A stretch of DNA of 64,000 bases from Dasypus novemcinctus. Lineage: Eukaryota; Chordata; Mammalia; Cingulata; Dasypodidae. How positions within the stretch are numbered: the stretch's first letter is position 1; every line of letters begins with the position of its first letter. Position numbers and translations under genes: made by a program. Location of the stretch: contig NC_080695.1 of assembly GCF_030445035.2 (NCBI RefSeq), forward strand, positions 56,437,954 to 56,501,953, written 5' to 3'. The notes beneath the pieces are model-generated. The model worked only from the letters and a program-made list of their open reading frames with translations, made no database searches and had not been told where the DNA came from. Positions 1 through 15,200 of this stretch are shown piece by piece.

Positions 1-146
1 ACTAGACCTGGTGCCGCCACGGTCCTGCCCGACACCAAAATCCTGTAATTTCCCTAACGCTGGGCGTTCTTCAGCTGTCACTTCTACAGCCGAGAAGAGC
101 CACTCTCCCTGACACAGCTGCTTTCTCCGGCCTCGGGGTTTCCTAC

Positions 147-239
147 CTTATCGTGGTTGTAACCGGCCAACAGAACAAGCAGCGTCAGAGGCAGCGCAAT
201 GTACGATCCCTGGGCAATGTCCTGCTCCGGCAGTTTCCT
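147..239 (-). CDS. NOMO1: NOMO exon 30 (residues 1149-1179), transmembrane helix
   Basis: Encodes RKLPEQDIAQGSYIALPL and the hydrophobic run TLLVLLAG that forms the membrane anchor, ending at NHDK with donor GTAGGA (146). Phase 0 at both ends. The frame needs one further exon for the cytosolic tail and stop, which is not in the 146 bases left of this exon. Confidence 0.95.
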
Positions 240-3200
240 CTGCAAGCACCAAGCACACATCCACCCTCAGTAATTCCTCCCACAGGCCCAGCGGCGCCGC
301 GGCCTGGCTACCCCGGGAAGCCAGGCATCCCTGGCGAGCCGGACTCTCACCAGCCAAACTAAAGAGCAGAAGGGACTGGAACAGTTTTTCAGATGGCCCT
401 CTGACACTCATTACTCATTACCTGAAACGCAGGGACCAAGGGATTTCAACGGCACGGTATCCCTGACCCGCGGAACTTTAACCCAGCAAACGGAGGACCC
501 GAAGAGCTCTGGATGGCAAGGGCTCTGTGGCTAAAGGTAAGGGGGTCTCGTTTCGTGAAATCCCAGGTAACGACAGGGACTTCTTCCCACAAGGAGGCAC
601 AGTGCCGGACCAGGTGGCCCCGGGGATCCCATCCCAGTGAGGAGGCGCAGCAGGGACGACTGCGTGCTTGCCAGAACCCCCTTTCTCTCTGGGCGCCTGA
701 GAATAAAGACCACACTGCCCAGCCTCCCTTGCACATGTCGCCATAGAACTGAACTGACCAACGGTTAATGAACGGAAGTGATGGGTGCGCCACCCCGGCA
801 GGACCCTAAAGGGGAAATGGCGTGCCCTCCCTCCTCGCCAGCAGGACAGTGGCTGGCCAAGCGGGCTGTTCTGCACGAAGGCAACGTGCTAGAGGCCGGG
901 AGAGCAAGACGAATGAAGGAGCCTGGGTGCCTGACACTGACAGGAGCTAGAAACTTCTATCTGGCTAAAACCCCCAACATTTTGGGTCTCTGTAACAGCA
1001 GCAGAACTAGCCCTTGCAAAAGGAAATAAACTCCGTGAGAACTTTCAGATGATGACAGAACAGACCAACGGGCCAGAGCGTTTGCTCTCCAAGTGTGGTC
1101 TGGGGACGCTGTCTTTCAGGAGCTTTGTAAGGTCAAAACTATTTTCACGGGGACTGCAGGGGCCACTTTACCTGAGACGGCTGAGGCTGGACGGGACGGT
1201 CATTTAATAAATGGAAGAGAAGGGGCAGGAACAGATGTCCACGCCCCTCATTTTCCATGGATGTAAATTAATTAAACCTGTGTTCAGTGGAGAGGGGTAG
1301 CGCGTAGTGGACAGGAGACAGAGCTTTGAGGCCAGCTGCTCTGGGGTCAAGCACCACATCCTCCCAGTGGCTCAGGCAGCCGCTTTATGACTCAACTGAC
1401 TTGACTACAACAAGGAGATGACGTGAAAAGAACTGACCACAGAGGGCATCGAGCCAAGTCAGCGAGGCAAGGGAAGTGAAGTGCGTAGCAGGGCGTGGAA
1501 TACCAAGTGTAAAATCAAGAATGTGAGCTCACACTTAAAGGAATGATCCCAAGTGCTCTGTTCATCATGCAATGGCACTGCCTGGGTCTGGGGACAAACC
1601 TCCCCCTTTTGAGTTGTGGCTCTGCTGGTTAGCCCAAGGTAAGTTACTTAAACTCTCTGAGCTTCTATTTTCTCATCTGCAAAATCAGGAGGAACAGCCT
1701 CTCCACTCAGGGGTGTGCTGCAAGGATGGACTGGCAAATGGTGGGCGCAGCACGCCCTCATCCTTCGCTTCCCACTTGGCCTCACGTGGGCTTGTCCTTC
1801 TGTCATGTTCTCAGAAGGGACAGGCACACTTTTGGCAGCAGCTCAAGGCTCGGCCACTGGGCCACCGCCAAGAGGCGTCTCCACCTCCGGCTGCCCCAGC
1901 GTCTCCATGGCCCTCCTCTGTGGGGCGGGGGGGAGCCTCCACTCGGGGACACGGGCTCCCCGACAGGCTTGTCTCCGGCCCTTCCTCACCAGGTCTCGAC
2001 AGCGGGACTAAGGCGGGTGCTCCCTCCAGGGTCGCGGGAGGGCTGTGCCCTGCAGCTGAGATCCCGCTTGCCCAGTCTCTGGGCAAGGGCCACGCCTCCA
2101 AGAAACCCAGAAAGCAGCTGAAGAGCCGTGTCCGTGCCGGCGGTGTGACGCGCCAGCTGGTGGCCTCGGCTGGCCCCGCCTCCCGTTTGGGCCCCATCCT
2201 CTCATCTCTAAAGGAGGGCCCCAAATTCTGCCAACCTCCACACAGCTCCGGTTCTAAAATCACGAAATGGAACTGGATGGCAAGCGGAAACAGATAAATT
2301 TAGAACCATTCTTCATACCCTACACCTGGAAAAATTCCAGACAGATAAATGTGAATGTAAAAAACGAAACCCTAAGAGAACCAGAAGAAAACACGACGGA
2401 TTCCTCTGAAAACCGGAAGTGTGCAAACCTTCCTAACTGGGGCTCAAAATCCAAAAGCAAGAGAAGAGTAGTGCATTTAACTTGGAAACAGAATTAATTT
2501 TTGCATAACCAAAGTGAAAAGCGATAAACTGGGAAAAATGTGTAAAACAAATATCACAAAGGGTAAATAGCTCTAAAATACAAAGAGTTTCTAAAATGAA
2601 ACAAAAAGACCAACTTCCGTATAAGAAAAAGGGGCTAGAGAAATAAGCAGTTCACTGGTAAAAACAAACTAATGGCTCCTAACCATAGGAAAAGATAAGG
2701 AAAATGCACATTAAACTACACTGAGATACCACTTCTCATCTATGATGCTAAAAAACTCAAAAATTTGAGAACATACTCTGTTGGGAAAAAAGGTACTCTC
2801 ATACATTGCTGGGGGAATGACAAATAGTACAACCCCAGTGGAAGGGAACTGGCAATATCAAGCAAAATTATATGCATTTACCCTTTGATCCAGCAACTCC
2901 ACTGCCAGGAATTTATTCCAAGAATACACTGGCAGAAACTCAAAACCACGTACACATAAGGCAATTCATTAAAGGATTATTTCTAACAGCAAAACAGTAG
3001 AACAACTCAAGGCTCCATCAGGAGAGGACTAACTGCACATGCTCTGGTATAGCCACACAACACAGTGCTACGGAGCTATAAATGGGGAATTAGGAATGTC
3101 TCTTCTAGGGATCTTATCTGGGATGATCATCTACATGTAAGGGTCCCGCACACAGTTCCTTTACCAAGAAAAAAAGTAAAATTCTTATTCTTCCCACTGA

Positions 3201-6200
3201 AAGCCAGGAACGATGACAAACCCAGTGGCCAACAGGCCCAAGTTCTCTTTTTGAGTTTTGATTCCTGGGCTCCCTTCTCACTCCCCACCAAGTTCAGAAC
3301 CAGCAGGACAGAGACGGAGCCCTGGAATCCCTTTCTGTTGTCGCTGACGGGTGCGTTCAGTCCTCGGGGGCGTCCCCTGCAGGCTGCTGCTCTGAACCAT
3401 CACCTCGTTGATGTGCAAGTGCCGCACCCGCTCTGCTTTATTCTGCTCTTACAGTCTATTTGGTGAATGTGGGGTCCAGTAAGGCCCATGTGCGGCAACT
3501 GGTTGGTAAACAGAACAAGTTTCTTTCCATCTGGAGGCATCCCCTCTATCTATTTTTTTCCTCTTGCAATAATTGGTAAAAGAAATCAGATTCCTGGCCG
3601 TCTGTCCTGTAGCGCTTCCACACTACATTTTGCTGACTGCCACCCCGTGGTTCATTTACATGCCCTGCCAACTCCACATTTCCTGTAATCTGGCAGTTGG
3701 TTCTAGACGTTTGACCTGGTCAGGTCTCACTGGCCTCCTGATGGAAGCACATAGCACCACCGATCATGAAGCTCTGGGGAGCCCCCTCCCCCCAAACCAT
3801 ACCTGAGCCAATGATCTAAACATCACCCTTCTTGCCATTTTCCTCCTCAAAGGGAGCTGAGGGAGCAGTGCTTGGAAAAACAGAAGAGCACCTGGAGAAT
3901 TCTAGAACGCCAAAGTGCCCCACGCGAGACCTTTACCCAGGAGTCCTCCAACCCGTACGTGTGACCTGGAGCACAGGTCGCGTGGAGTTTCCCTCTCTCT
4001 CCACCCCCATCTGTTTTCTGAACTCCCCCTTCACTTACCGTAGGGTTAAAAATTAAGGTGACATGTTTATGGTAGCCCACTGCAGTGAAAGAAACTTGAG
4101 GCAAGACGTAGTCATACTGGGATCTGGGCAGTGTGGAGTCCAGGAGTACAACATAATTCTGTGCATAACGGATAAAAAAATTACTTTTGTGAAAGAGAGT
4201 TCTGGCAAAACTAAAACCTAACACAGAGCTGTCATACAAAGAGCAGCTTTTATTTTTTAAGAAACTCCCAGGCATACATACCCACACCAAGTTGCTAACT
4301 TCAGAGTAGGAATCTCAGGGCTCTCACTGCGTCAAACAACAGTGTGCCCCAAAGTCCCTGACGTGGGGTCCTTGGCAAGCCTTCCAGAGCCTGCAGCACT
4401 CTTTAAACGGGTGATACGGAAGTGGCTCTCAAACTGGCAAGGTCTAAGAACACAGCATCTCTGGAACAGCAGCAGCGGCGGTCACAGCCCCCTGCGCTGA
4501 ATCCCTGCCGTGGGCCAGGTGCCGCGCACCCCCGAGGCCCACGAAAGCTGGCCGTGTCGGGATAATTACCACCGTTTTCCAGATGTGAGCGAAGTCTGGA
4601 GGAGTTAGGAGGGGCCCGGCTAGGAGGGTGACCCAGTGCCGTGTTGCCTCTTGAGATGGGAAAACTGCTATCTAAAGTGACGATTTTGAAGGGTAACACC
4701 CATACGGAAAAGTTTGGGGAGGGGAGGCCCCAAAATTATGTCATAAAATTGCAGCCATTCCATGCAGAGAAAGGCCCCTGTGCATCAGCCCGCAGCGGGG
4801 GTGAGGAGCCGGGAGAGCGAGCGCCACCTCTCAGGTTCACCAAAACATCCTCAGTTTAGCCCACCAGGGAAAGGAACCAGATTCTCTGCCAAGTTTGTGC
4901 CCGCCATGCCAATTACAACGGTTTGCTCTCTCCAATTACAGTTGATGATAAACACTTCACAGTCAATAAGCCCTGTCCAGGATTAGGGCTTTGGGTAAGT
5001 AAATTATGGTATTTCTTATACTATGCAATCATAAAAAATCATGGTACAACAAGCTTTTAATGGCAGGGAGAAAGATTTATGATCTGTTCTTCACAGACTA
5101 CAAAACAAAGTTTGGAATGGTCTCATTTTTATATATTAGAATACACGTATGTGTATGTTTACACACCTGCGCGTGTACACACACAATGAAAAACTACCGA
5201 AAGGGTACTTTTCGACATTGTTAATAGTGGTTATTTCTAGGTGATGGGATTATGTCTGGTTTTTGTTCTTTCCAAAATCTCCTGCCATGAATTTCTATTT
5301 TTGTAAATAGAAAACCAGCTCATTAAGGAAAAAGAATCCCCACGGAGCCCAACCCCCTTTGATTCCGAGCACAAGGTCAACCATTTCTGCAGGACGGAGG
5401 GTATTTGGGCAAAAAAATGCAAGAATTGTGTTTCCTTAAACTAAACAGGGGAATTAGTAGAATGAAGACAGGCGCTGGGCCCGAGCCTGTGGCGTTACCT
5501 CGCCGTCTCGCAGCAGCGGTGGGAAGTGGAAGAACAGGGACTGGCCGAGGGAAACGGTCTGAATTGGATTGTCGAGGTTTTCACTTTTGTAAAGCTTCAC
5601 CTGGAGAGCAGAAACAAAGCAGGATGTGCCTTTGAAATTGCAACATGATTACCAATTTCACTGCAGACACCCCCAGGATGGCACATCTCTTGGGGAGGGA
5701 AGCAGGGGAAAGGATCTTTGGAAGCATGCATATTTGAAAGAAAAAACTTCCCCCCCTGGGAGGCCATGCATAAGACATTCCTCAGTTGTTGGAGACTCTC
5801 ATGCCACGCAGAGAAATGGAAGGTTTTAAAAAAAGAGTCTGACTACCTACGTTATCACTCAAAATAGTAACAAATAATCGTTATGATGACGGCGATGAGA
5901 TCTAAAATAGCTGCTAACAGGGCTTGAGCATCTACGACAAGGCAGGCCTGCCAAGGGCACTTTCCATCATTATCATCAACCTGAACCACAGACGAGGAGC
6001 CTCACTGTCCCACTTTACAATGGAGGATGCACTGGCTCAGGCTAAGTCAGACGGCGGAGCCTGGGGCCGAGCCCAGCTCGCGGGGACCTTGCCCACCTCA
6101 AGCTGCCCCTCTGGGTGATATGGGAACCTTAACTCCCACTTTGCGTTCCTGTTTTGCATTTGTTCTCTGGCTGCCTCGAGAAGCTGGTGCTTTGTTGCTG

Positions 6201-9200
6201 GCCGGCCTTTCTCTCCAGCCTGGCTGTGCTGCCTGATCTCAACAGCGTATGCAACAGGCGTGAGAGGACGAGACCGCCCGCCCCAGCCATGGGGAAGGCC
6301 ATGAGGGCTCCACCCCGCGCCGGCCACAGGAGAGGCCAGCCGTCCCTCCCCAGGGCACGAGCTGCCATTTTCCTGTGTTTTATGACACAGAAATCAAGGG
6401 GGATTTTCCTAAAACAAAAGGCAACGACTGGAAGCCTCTGGCCCACATCCCAGTCCACAGACGTGTACCCGGAAATTCCCCCTACAGTGTTTTAAGTGCA
6501 TTTTAATTTGGTGTCTATACTTAAAATTCAGGAGATCTCAAATAATTTGATGCCCAGGTCCTCTGAAACATTGGGAAGGGAGGGCAACCCCAGGCCAAAA
6601 ACCCACCAGGGCAACGATCAGAGGAGGCCGAAGACTACTCCACCCCCTCCAGCCCCCACCCTTAAGTGCTTCTTTATGCTCCAACACTGCCCACCGGGCC
6701 CCTGCAGCAGACAGGTTTGCAACCCCTGGACACTAGGGTGCTTAGGAGGTGATGAAAACCTAAGCACACATTCGCACCCAAGCCAAGTGCTTCACTGTAC
6801 ATAAAACTGCAAGTGCATCCCAGCAATACACCCTCATGGCAATTCTTCATGTTTCAAGGACTCACAGGGCATTTTGGAAACATTTCTTCACTAATCACAG
6901 GCATGGAGATTTTGTTACAGCTGGAAGAGATCTTAAGAGGTCACTTAGTCCAACTTCCTTATTCTACAGAGGTGGAAACCGAGGCACGTGGGGATGAAGT
7001 GACCTGCCCAAGGTGACACGCAAGTACCTCCAGGTGATGGCAAGAGGACCGGGTACTGTCTGGCTTCCAGGACACTTCCCACCACTCTTATCCGGATAGA
7101 ATTTTAAAAACCACGAGGCATTTTGCCACGCAGTTGTCTTTCCACGTTAGATTGTGCTGATTCTTCACTGGGCTTCTGTTACAAGCCTTCCAAGCCTGGC
7201 TGCTGGCAAACAGCCCCCGCACTGAAACAGCTCTTGCCAACGCCGCGCCAGCCTTCGCACGCTCTCCCAAACACAAGTCGGGACCAGAGTTTCTCAGATA
7301 TCAACCCCACCCTCGGCAGCACCTTCCTACCCTCAGCGGATGCTAAAGTCCTTTAGCAAGATCTAGACGGGCACAGGCATCCCCTTCCTGCTTGTCTAAA
7401 AGCCAGGGGAAAAGAGAAAAGAAATCTCATGGTAAATTCATCTCAAAACGCTGGTCTCTAGCTTACCCATAAGGTGGGAAGATACTCGGAGGATGTGATC
7501 ACGTTTCCACTTAAGTCAAACTGATTGATCTGCCGGAAAACTATGATGTTTACATCGTCGATGTCATTATTCCCGACCTAGAAAGAGAGAAGAGTCTCTG
7601 GGGTTCAGGAGGAGGACCCTCTCTTCCAGGTCACCATCTCACAGTGCGCTTCATTTCCTATACTAGGGAGCCAAGTCTGCCACTGAAGTCCAAGGTCAAG
7701 CCCTGACAGCACAGGGGCTGCACCTGGCCCATAGGCACATTTTCTTTGACAGGCAAAGTACTGCCTCTATTTTGTTGTTAAGTTTTAATTAGTTGCCAAC
7801 ATTTAGGAAAGCTGGAAATTTCATCTACAATGTCAGATTTTCTAGCTTCTCTTGAAGAGAGAGAAAGACACTCTTGTCTGGCCACGGGCTGAGGGAGCCC
7901 AGTCCCAGCGGCCCCCTTTGGGGGGGCATGCTTGCCCGTCTGTGAGAGCCTGGACGGCCCACCCTCTCCTCCACACCTGCCTGGCCACAGCCCATATGAC
8001 CGCTGGTATCATGGCCTGAGTCCCTGCAGAGGAAAAACACGGAAGTTGGGAAGCATCTTGGTGTGAGACACAGTCTTCACAGTCATTTAATATGCCGGAT
8101 GCAGTAAAAATATCAAGAAAATGCATTTTCTAGGACAAAAAGTCCTAAATTGCCCGCCATCCTCCACCCCAAGCCCACAGAACCATCTACCTAATAAGGC
8201 TCCCAAGGGGCAGGCACCCCTTCCTCCCCAAGGCCTCGAGTCTAGAAAACGCGAGCTGGTCAGTGAGCAGAAAGCCTAACTCACGGGCAGACTGAGAACC
8301 GAGCGCCTCCTCTTCAGGGACGGAGTGAGCTAAGCCCCTGATCATCAGCGGACACTAAGGTCACCCGAGTCCAGAAAGCGGGTGGCCCCATCCCGTGTCC
8401 TCTTCACCACATCCCTGGATCTGCAATGCTTAGGCCTGAAGACGCTTTACTTGCAGGATGATGATCAGGGTGGGCGGGGGAAGAGGGGGTGGGGTGGGAA
8501 ACAACAGCTCGAATGTCCTTGCCGGAGGCAGGATAGCGGGCTGTTCATTAGAAACACCCCCTAAGACGCTGCTGGGGAAGACACTGCTCTAAAAGGACCC
8601 TAACTAGGACTGAAAGCCTCGCCCCGCTCTTCCCAACAGTCAGCTCGAGGAGCACCAGGGACGAGGCGAGAGGGAGGCCGTCGTCCCCAGACGCCGCGGA
8701 AGAGGTGGACGCCTCACCTCGATCACCCGGTGGTGGGGCAGGGCCCGCTCGATGTGGTCGTTGCCTTCTGCCTTGAGCTGGACATGGTAGACGCACCCCG
8801 GCTGCAAAGAGACCCGGGGTCAGCTCTCTAGAAGGCTCCTGGCGGAGGTCTGCTGCACGTCCTGAGACTTCCCCATCTGCAGCACGGGAGCCGCCTCGGG
8901 GGCTGCTTGAAGGAGCCCCCAGGAGTGGAGGGTACCGGGGGCTGGGGGAGGGGGGGGTTGCTGCTTCGTGGTACAAGCGTCTGCTTAGGGTGATGGAAAC
9001 ATTCAGGAAATAAGGCAGCAGTGAAGGAGGCATGACACTGTCAATGTACTTAATGTACAGAATTGTACCCTTAGAAATGGTTAAAATGATTTTCATGTGA
9101 TGTCTATTTTACCACAATAAAAGATGAAAAAAGCACCCACAACGAAGGGACATGTACTCCAAGCTCTGCAATTCCTTCAATCCCAATTCAGTTACATTTT

Positions 9201-12200
9201 CTTCCACCCGAGGGAAATTAAATTTAGTTTCTATTTCAAAACTGCAACATGATCATACACGGTCCTGTTCTTGTAAAATGATTACCTCCTTGCTGGCCCC
9301 CGCCCCTCTCTCTGAGTAGTATCAAGAATGGTACTTCCAAAGGCTAACAATGAATATTACTTTGGGGACACAGGGTCTCCTTTTTTTCCCTTCTTTGAAT
9401 ACTTTCTTCTTCACACTTCTTACTCAACAGCTAGAATTTAGAGGCATCGATCATGTGTACAAAAATAAAGACATTACTTTAAAATTAAAAAAAAAAAATC
9501 TTTTAACACAATTTCTGATCACCAACAATACAACTGACTCGAGGACTCGATTAGGAACTGGGATGCAATCCCGAGGAAACCTTCAACAGCAGACCTCCAG
9601 CTCGGCGCCTGCAGAGACTGGCAGACTCAAATCCAGACCCTCGAGGAGAAACCCCAAAGGCTGGGCCGTCAGAACCTGGGCTCACGCAGGCTCTGCGCGT
9701 GGAAGGTACCAGCTGCCTGCCACAAGGGGGCGACTCTACGAAGTTCTGAAGGCTCCAGTGAGGAGGGGCCCTGGGGAGCACCGGCCGCAGGGAGGAGGAA
9801 ACCGTATCAGCCCAATGCACTGAAACCTGCTTGGAAGGGCACGTCTGGACCAGCGAGGTGCCGGGAGGCACACAGGAGGTGCTGCGGAACTTTCATTCTT
9901 GAGGCCACAAGAGTGTGGTCAGCAAAGAACAGAGGTCCACCAAGGGAAGGGAGAATCCCGCCTTGCAGGGGGGCTGCAGGAGTCCTTCTCATATTCACGT
10001 TTTGTTATTCTAGACGTGGCTGGGGTATGTGCCAGGCACTGTTCAGGGCGTTTCCGCTGCATTAACTCATTCGGCGTTCACCACCCTTCCACGTGTTTCA
10101 CCTGTATTAACTCGTTCCGCAGGCACCACCGTTTTATGTGTTTCAGCTGTATTAATTCCTTTAGCAGTCACCACCATCCGATGGGGGAGATACTATTCTT
10201 ACCCTCATTTCACAGGTGAGACAGGCACAGAAAGGACAAACACTTCCTGAAGTATATGTTTCACCCCCTGAAGAAATGACAGCGCAGGATTCAAACCCAG
10301 GCAGACTGGAGGGCAAGGGCATTTGCGCGGTGACGGGAGAGGAGGGACGTTTGCGCGGTGAACACGGGATGAAATCGCAGAGGCGGTGCTTGTGCTGACC
10401 GCGAGGCTGAGAGCCTGGCCCTAGCGACCTCTCCTGCTGCCTCTCCCAGCAGCCGGAGGGAGGAAGCTGGACGTCGTGCTGCCCCGCCGCCCGCACGTTC
10501 TCCCTCTGTGACAAGAAGGCGCCCAGCGCTGGGGACAGCAGAGGCACTCTCCCATGCCTTGGGAATATCTGGAAGTAACCATGGCAGCTTGTGTCGCAGG
10601 AGCTGGGTCTTCCCACAGAGCAGAAAATAAGCATCAGCAGGAAACCTGTCACCTCTGGGTGACAAGCTAACCATCGTACCGATGAATCTGATAAAAACCC
10701 ACCAAAAGAAGGGGAGTGGTGAGTGGCGCAGGGCACGGGGAGCCCTCCCCACGGATGCTAAGAGCCCGTGTATGTCAGTCCTTAGCCCCCACTGCCCCCA
10801 AGTCCCTCCGCCTCCTTTGGTTTGGGAACCGTGTGTTCACCACGTGACCTCCCACCCTGACACCTGAGAGTGGGGGTGCCAGACACACGTACTCTTGTCT
10901 CCACCCCCCTGGATAAATGAGGAGGCGAACAGACGGGACCTCAGCGCACGTGACTGCGGCCCGTGGGTGACCAGCCCAGCCAGTGAGCGCGTCTGAAACC
11001 CCGCGGCCCTCGGTGACGTCTACAACACACACTTGGACTCTGCCCAATGAGCTGATGAACAAATGGATGCACCAGCAAATAAAAATCAAGGGGAAAAAGC
11101 ACCACAAATCCTAGGCCAGGTGTTATAATTTAGTAGCCGTAAGTACAAATCAGTTGTTTTTATTTTTAATTTGGCCCAAGCAAAGAAGTTGTGGGCTTTT
11201 AAAAAATTAGTTGTTAATATTTAAAAATCAAGAGTTTTCACTTGGAAATCTGAATTTCTGAAAGCCTCAAACTATCTGGCAACAATGAACCTGTCTTGCC
11301 ATGACTGATAACAAGCTGGAACCAAGAGGGAGCTGGTGCCTCTCCTTGGACCTTGTCCTCTCCAGTTCACCAGAGTCCCCACCACTCCCTATGGTCTACC
11401 CATGCTAGTCCTGCAGACAGGTGGTTTGAGACTCCCAGCCTAAGGCATAACCGCCCAATGCTAGGTCAAGGTGGCACCAAGCCTACGGTTTTCAAGCGGT
11501 ATTTGGGTAAAAGGTGCCCACTGGGATGGACACTGGAGGGTTCAGAGCCTCACCCAGCCCACTCCCAGCTGTCTGGTTACGCCGAAGATGCCAAGACAGT
11601 ATGAAAAACTGCCACTAACAAAACATGCTCAAGGTCTCACCAGTAATCCACGTAATCTGAATCTGCCCTCTTCATCTGTCACGGTGTCTTCTCCATAAAT
11701 GCTACAGTCGTTCTGTCCCACTGCTTCCACGGCAACGCCCTGTTCTGGGTCTCCGTTTAAAGAAGAAACTGTTCCATAGCAACTGTAGTGTCAAGAGAAG
11801 AAACACCCATCAGAGCCGCTTGGTGTCCTGAGGCACACAAAGGACCCAGGCAGAGTGTCCTGCATTTACCAATGATTCATGGGGTGCGAGAGCCTGGTGG
11901 AGAATGTACTCCAATGACCCCGGCAATTCCGTTCTGGCAGTGCCACTTCCAAATCTAACCTTCCTGCCAGAGGGATATGCCACAATCTATGCCTCTTTTC
12001 AGATATTTTGAGGGAGGCTCCGGAAAAAAGGAACTAAAATGGGCTACGCTTTATTTAATCCTAGTTTATTTTTGCTAAGCTTTATCTTAAATAATGGAGC
12101 ATTCAATAAACAGGAAATAAATCACTTTCCCATTCACTCCACACATTCTGAAATGGGCCTATTTTTCTAAACCTACTCTGATTATTTCTCAAGTGCTTTT

Positions 12201-15200
12201 GTATATGCATATAAAAATTTGTGTGTACACGGATGGGTAGATAAATAGGTAAAAGACAGACTGGGCTAGTATTTGCATCAACTGTCTCTGGAAGCATTAC
12301 AGAAAAGCTGGAAATACTGGGTGCCTCCTGGAAGGGGCATCTGGGGGGCTGGGAGACACGGAAGGGAGGGAAACTACCTCGAATATGCTTTGCATGCATT
12401 CGACATTCTAAATCTTTACTTAACTGAATGCATTTCCTCCTTTTGAAGATTTAACACAAGTGTAAAACTTCTTCTAAAAGTACAATTTTAAAGCAACGAA
12501 ACAGGCCCGCTCAAGCCAATTTCAAAATAGGAAATCTGTGGCTGAAAGGCTAGTTTGCGCCATTAGCAGGGAAGAGTGGCGGTCGAAAGTCCCTGGGCCT
12601 CACAAAACCTGGATGTCCCCAGTCTCCCAGCTGAAAGCAGCGCGCCGGCGGCACGGGCCGTGGGGACAGCCCGGCTGGCAGCCGGCCGGCGCTCACCTGT
12701 AGGCCGTGCGGAAGCCCGTGATGGCGATCCTCAGGGTCTGGCCCTCCTGCACCTCGATCATCTGCGAGGACGGCTCGAACCGGAACTCCTTCATCATGGG
12801 CTTGAAGTAATACTGCCCAGGGCTCTGCGGGAGACACCCCCACACTGAGCTGAGGCACCCCACCCGGGGACGGGGCTAAAGCAGGGACAGCTCCAGTTCT
12901 GATCGACCAGGATGATGCCACAAGAGGTGCAGGGCTCCCTAGACAGACGGAAGTGGTCCCCCTATCGCCACAGTAAATAATCACAGGACCGGCCGTCACA
13001 GGGATAACGAAGGCAGCTGCGATCGCTCTGTGCCAACAACAGCCCTGTGCAGTAGAAACCGCATTTCAATTTTTTGGGTGAAGAGACTGAGGCTCAGAGA
13101 GGTAAAGTAACTTGCCCGAGATGACACAGCGAGTAAATAGCAGGAAGATTCAAAGTGGAGTGTGTTACCACTACAAAGCGTGTGACCTCCCTGACACATC
13201 CCACCACCCCTTTGCAACATCCCTATGATCGTCAACTTTATGCTCATGACGGACAAGACAGCCGATTATAGCACATGCCCTGAGCCCGCCCCTCAGGGCG
13301 TCAGACCACAGCTCTAATGAAAGACGGGTGCTACCCACACGGAACGTGCTCCACAGAAGCAGCACGAGCAAACCACCACCAACACTACCGACAACACGCG
13401 CTGGTGGGAGAGCAAAGGGACACCGCGGGAGGAGCCGCTGTGCCAGGGTAATTAACTACGTTGTCTAAGTGACAAATGGGTGACCAGAAGACAAGGAGCG
13501 CCCGTGGAAGCGTCAGCTCTAGCACGAGCAGCCCTCTAATTAGATCTGGCCCCGGGGAAAGTGAAAACACGCCAAGTCGGGTTTCTGTTCTCACGTTGTC
13601 AAGAACTGTCTACATGGCGGGGGCAGCCTCCCCGTCCCTCCAGGGGCAGAATCGTGGAAGGCCACGTTACCAGGTTGGAGAAGGTCAGGATGCCGTTGTC
13701 CTGGGTCAGGAGGTTGGAGCGGAACAGGCCGCCGCTGAGCGAGAGCAGGACCCCAGGGAGGGGCTGGTCATCTTCCGCCTTGATCTGGGGGTGAGAAAGC
13801 AGCACACAGCGAGGTTCGCGCACTTTCGCCGTGACGGTAACTCTGCACCAAGAGGCCAGGCCGACGGGGCTCTTTTCCGTTTATTATTATTCATTGGGGA
13901 TGGGGGAGGAGGAAATCTATTATTCATCCCCAGGGGTAACCAATATATGTAGCCTTCCAGAACTTTCTGTGTGCCCTTTATAAATAGTATGAACACTTTA
14001 TAAACATTACATATACTGGTGACAGACTGGCAAGTTGATGGGGGGGTGAGGCGGAGGAGGTGAAACAAGAATGGCACGTTACACAGAGGTGCGTAGCGTG
14101 CCTCCCCTCCGTCCGTGGAGCGCTGCCACGCTGCCTCTTTGCAGCAGCACAGCATTCTAAAGAAGGGGTCGGCAAACCGCAGCACGTGGCCCAGCCACCT
14201 ATTTTTGTGGTGGAGAAGGAAAGACAATCTAAATGGCCTTGAAACATGTCTCTTCGTGCACTTGAGTTTTTCTCTATTTCTGAATAATCAATTCCTAGAA
14301 GGAAAACTGTTGGATATGGGCACTTTAAATTCAGAAAGCTACTACCAAATTGCATTCCAAAGAGGTTGTGACCAGTTACGGTCTATGAATGATCTGTGTG
14401 TGGGGTAAATACATGCTCACCAAAAAATGGATATTGTTGTAATTGTAAATCTAAACCTAAAAAGCAATATTGATGGCAACTTCCTTTGCATTTTCCCAGT
14501 AACCAAGGAGGCTGAGCATTTCTTCGGTTTATTAGTCATCTGCATTACTTCTATGAACTGCCTTTTCAAAGCCTTTCTTGGTTTATTTCTACTGGTCTTT
14601 TTCTTATCCATTTGTAGGGGCTCTTTGTAAGGTGGGGATGTTATTTATGGGCCAAATATTTCTTCCTGGTTTGGATCTCTTTGAATTTGGTTTAAAAGTA
14701 TTCTGCAATACAGAATTTTCAATTTTTATGTGATGCAATCTGTCATTTTTTTCCTGTGGCCTCTAGGTTGTAAATATCCAGCCTGATGGATCCCCGGGTT
14801 CACTTTGTATGTTACACCACAAGCCTCTTCCCAAGGACTAGGAAAAGAGAGAAAGACTTCAAACACCATCATAGGAACATTCTGTGTCCTTCGACACAGA
14901 GCAGTCAGCGATGAAAGCTTAACGCTCTCCCTGAAAGGTACACAAACATCCTCTGGTCAACAGATCTCCAAATGATGTTGTGAAAGAAGCCAGACACCCC
15001 CCCAAAAAAACAAAAAAAAACAACAAAAGAGAGCACTTTCTACATGATTCCATTTGTATGAAACTCTAGAAAATGAAAACTCATCGAGAAAGCGGGTTGC
15101 CGATTGCCTGGGAATGGGGGAAGAAGGGATCAGCAAGGGGCACAGGGAAACTCCGGGGGTGACGAGTATGTTCATGATTTTGATTTGGGTGGTATTTTCA

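Noticed and set aside
1572-2297. 241-codon open frame near the left edge
   Set aside because: It spans a MIR SINE and GC-rich intron sequence. Composition and lack of splice or homology signals argue for chance.
5145-5190. CA/TG microsatellite as a separate locus
   Set aside because: Short, impure and embedded in an L1 3' UTR relic.
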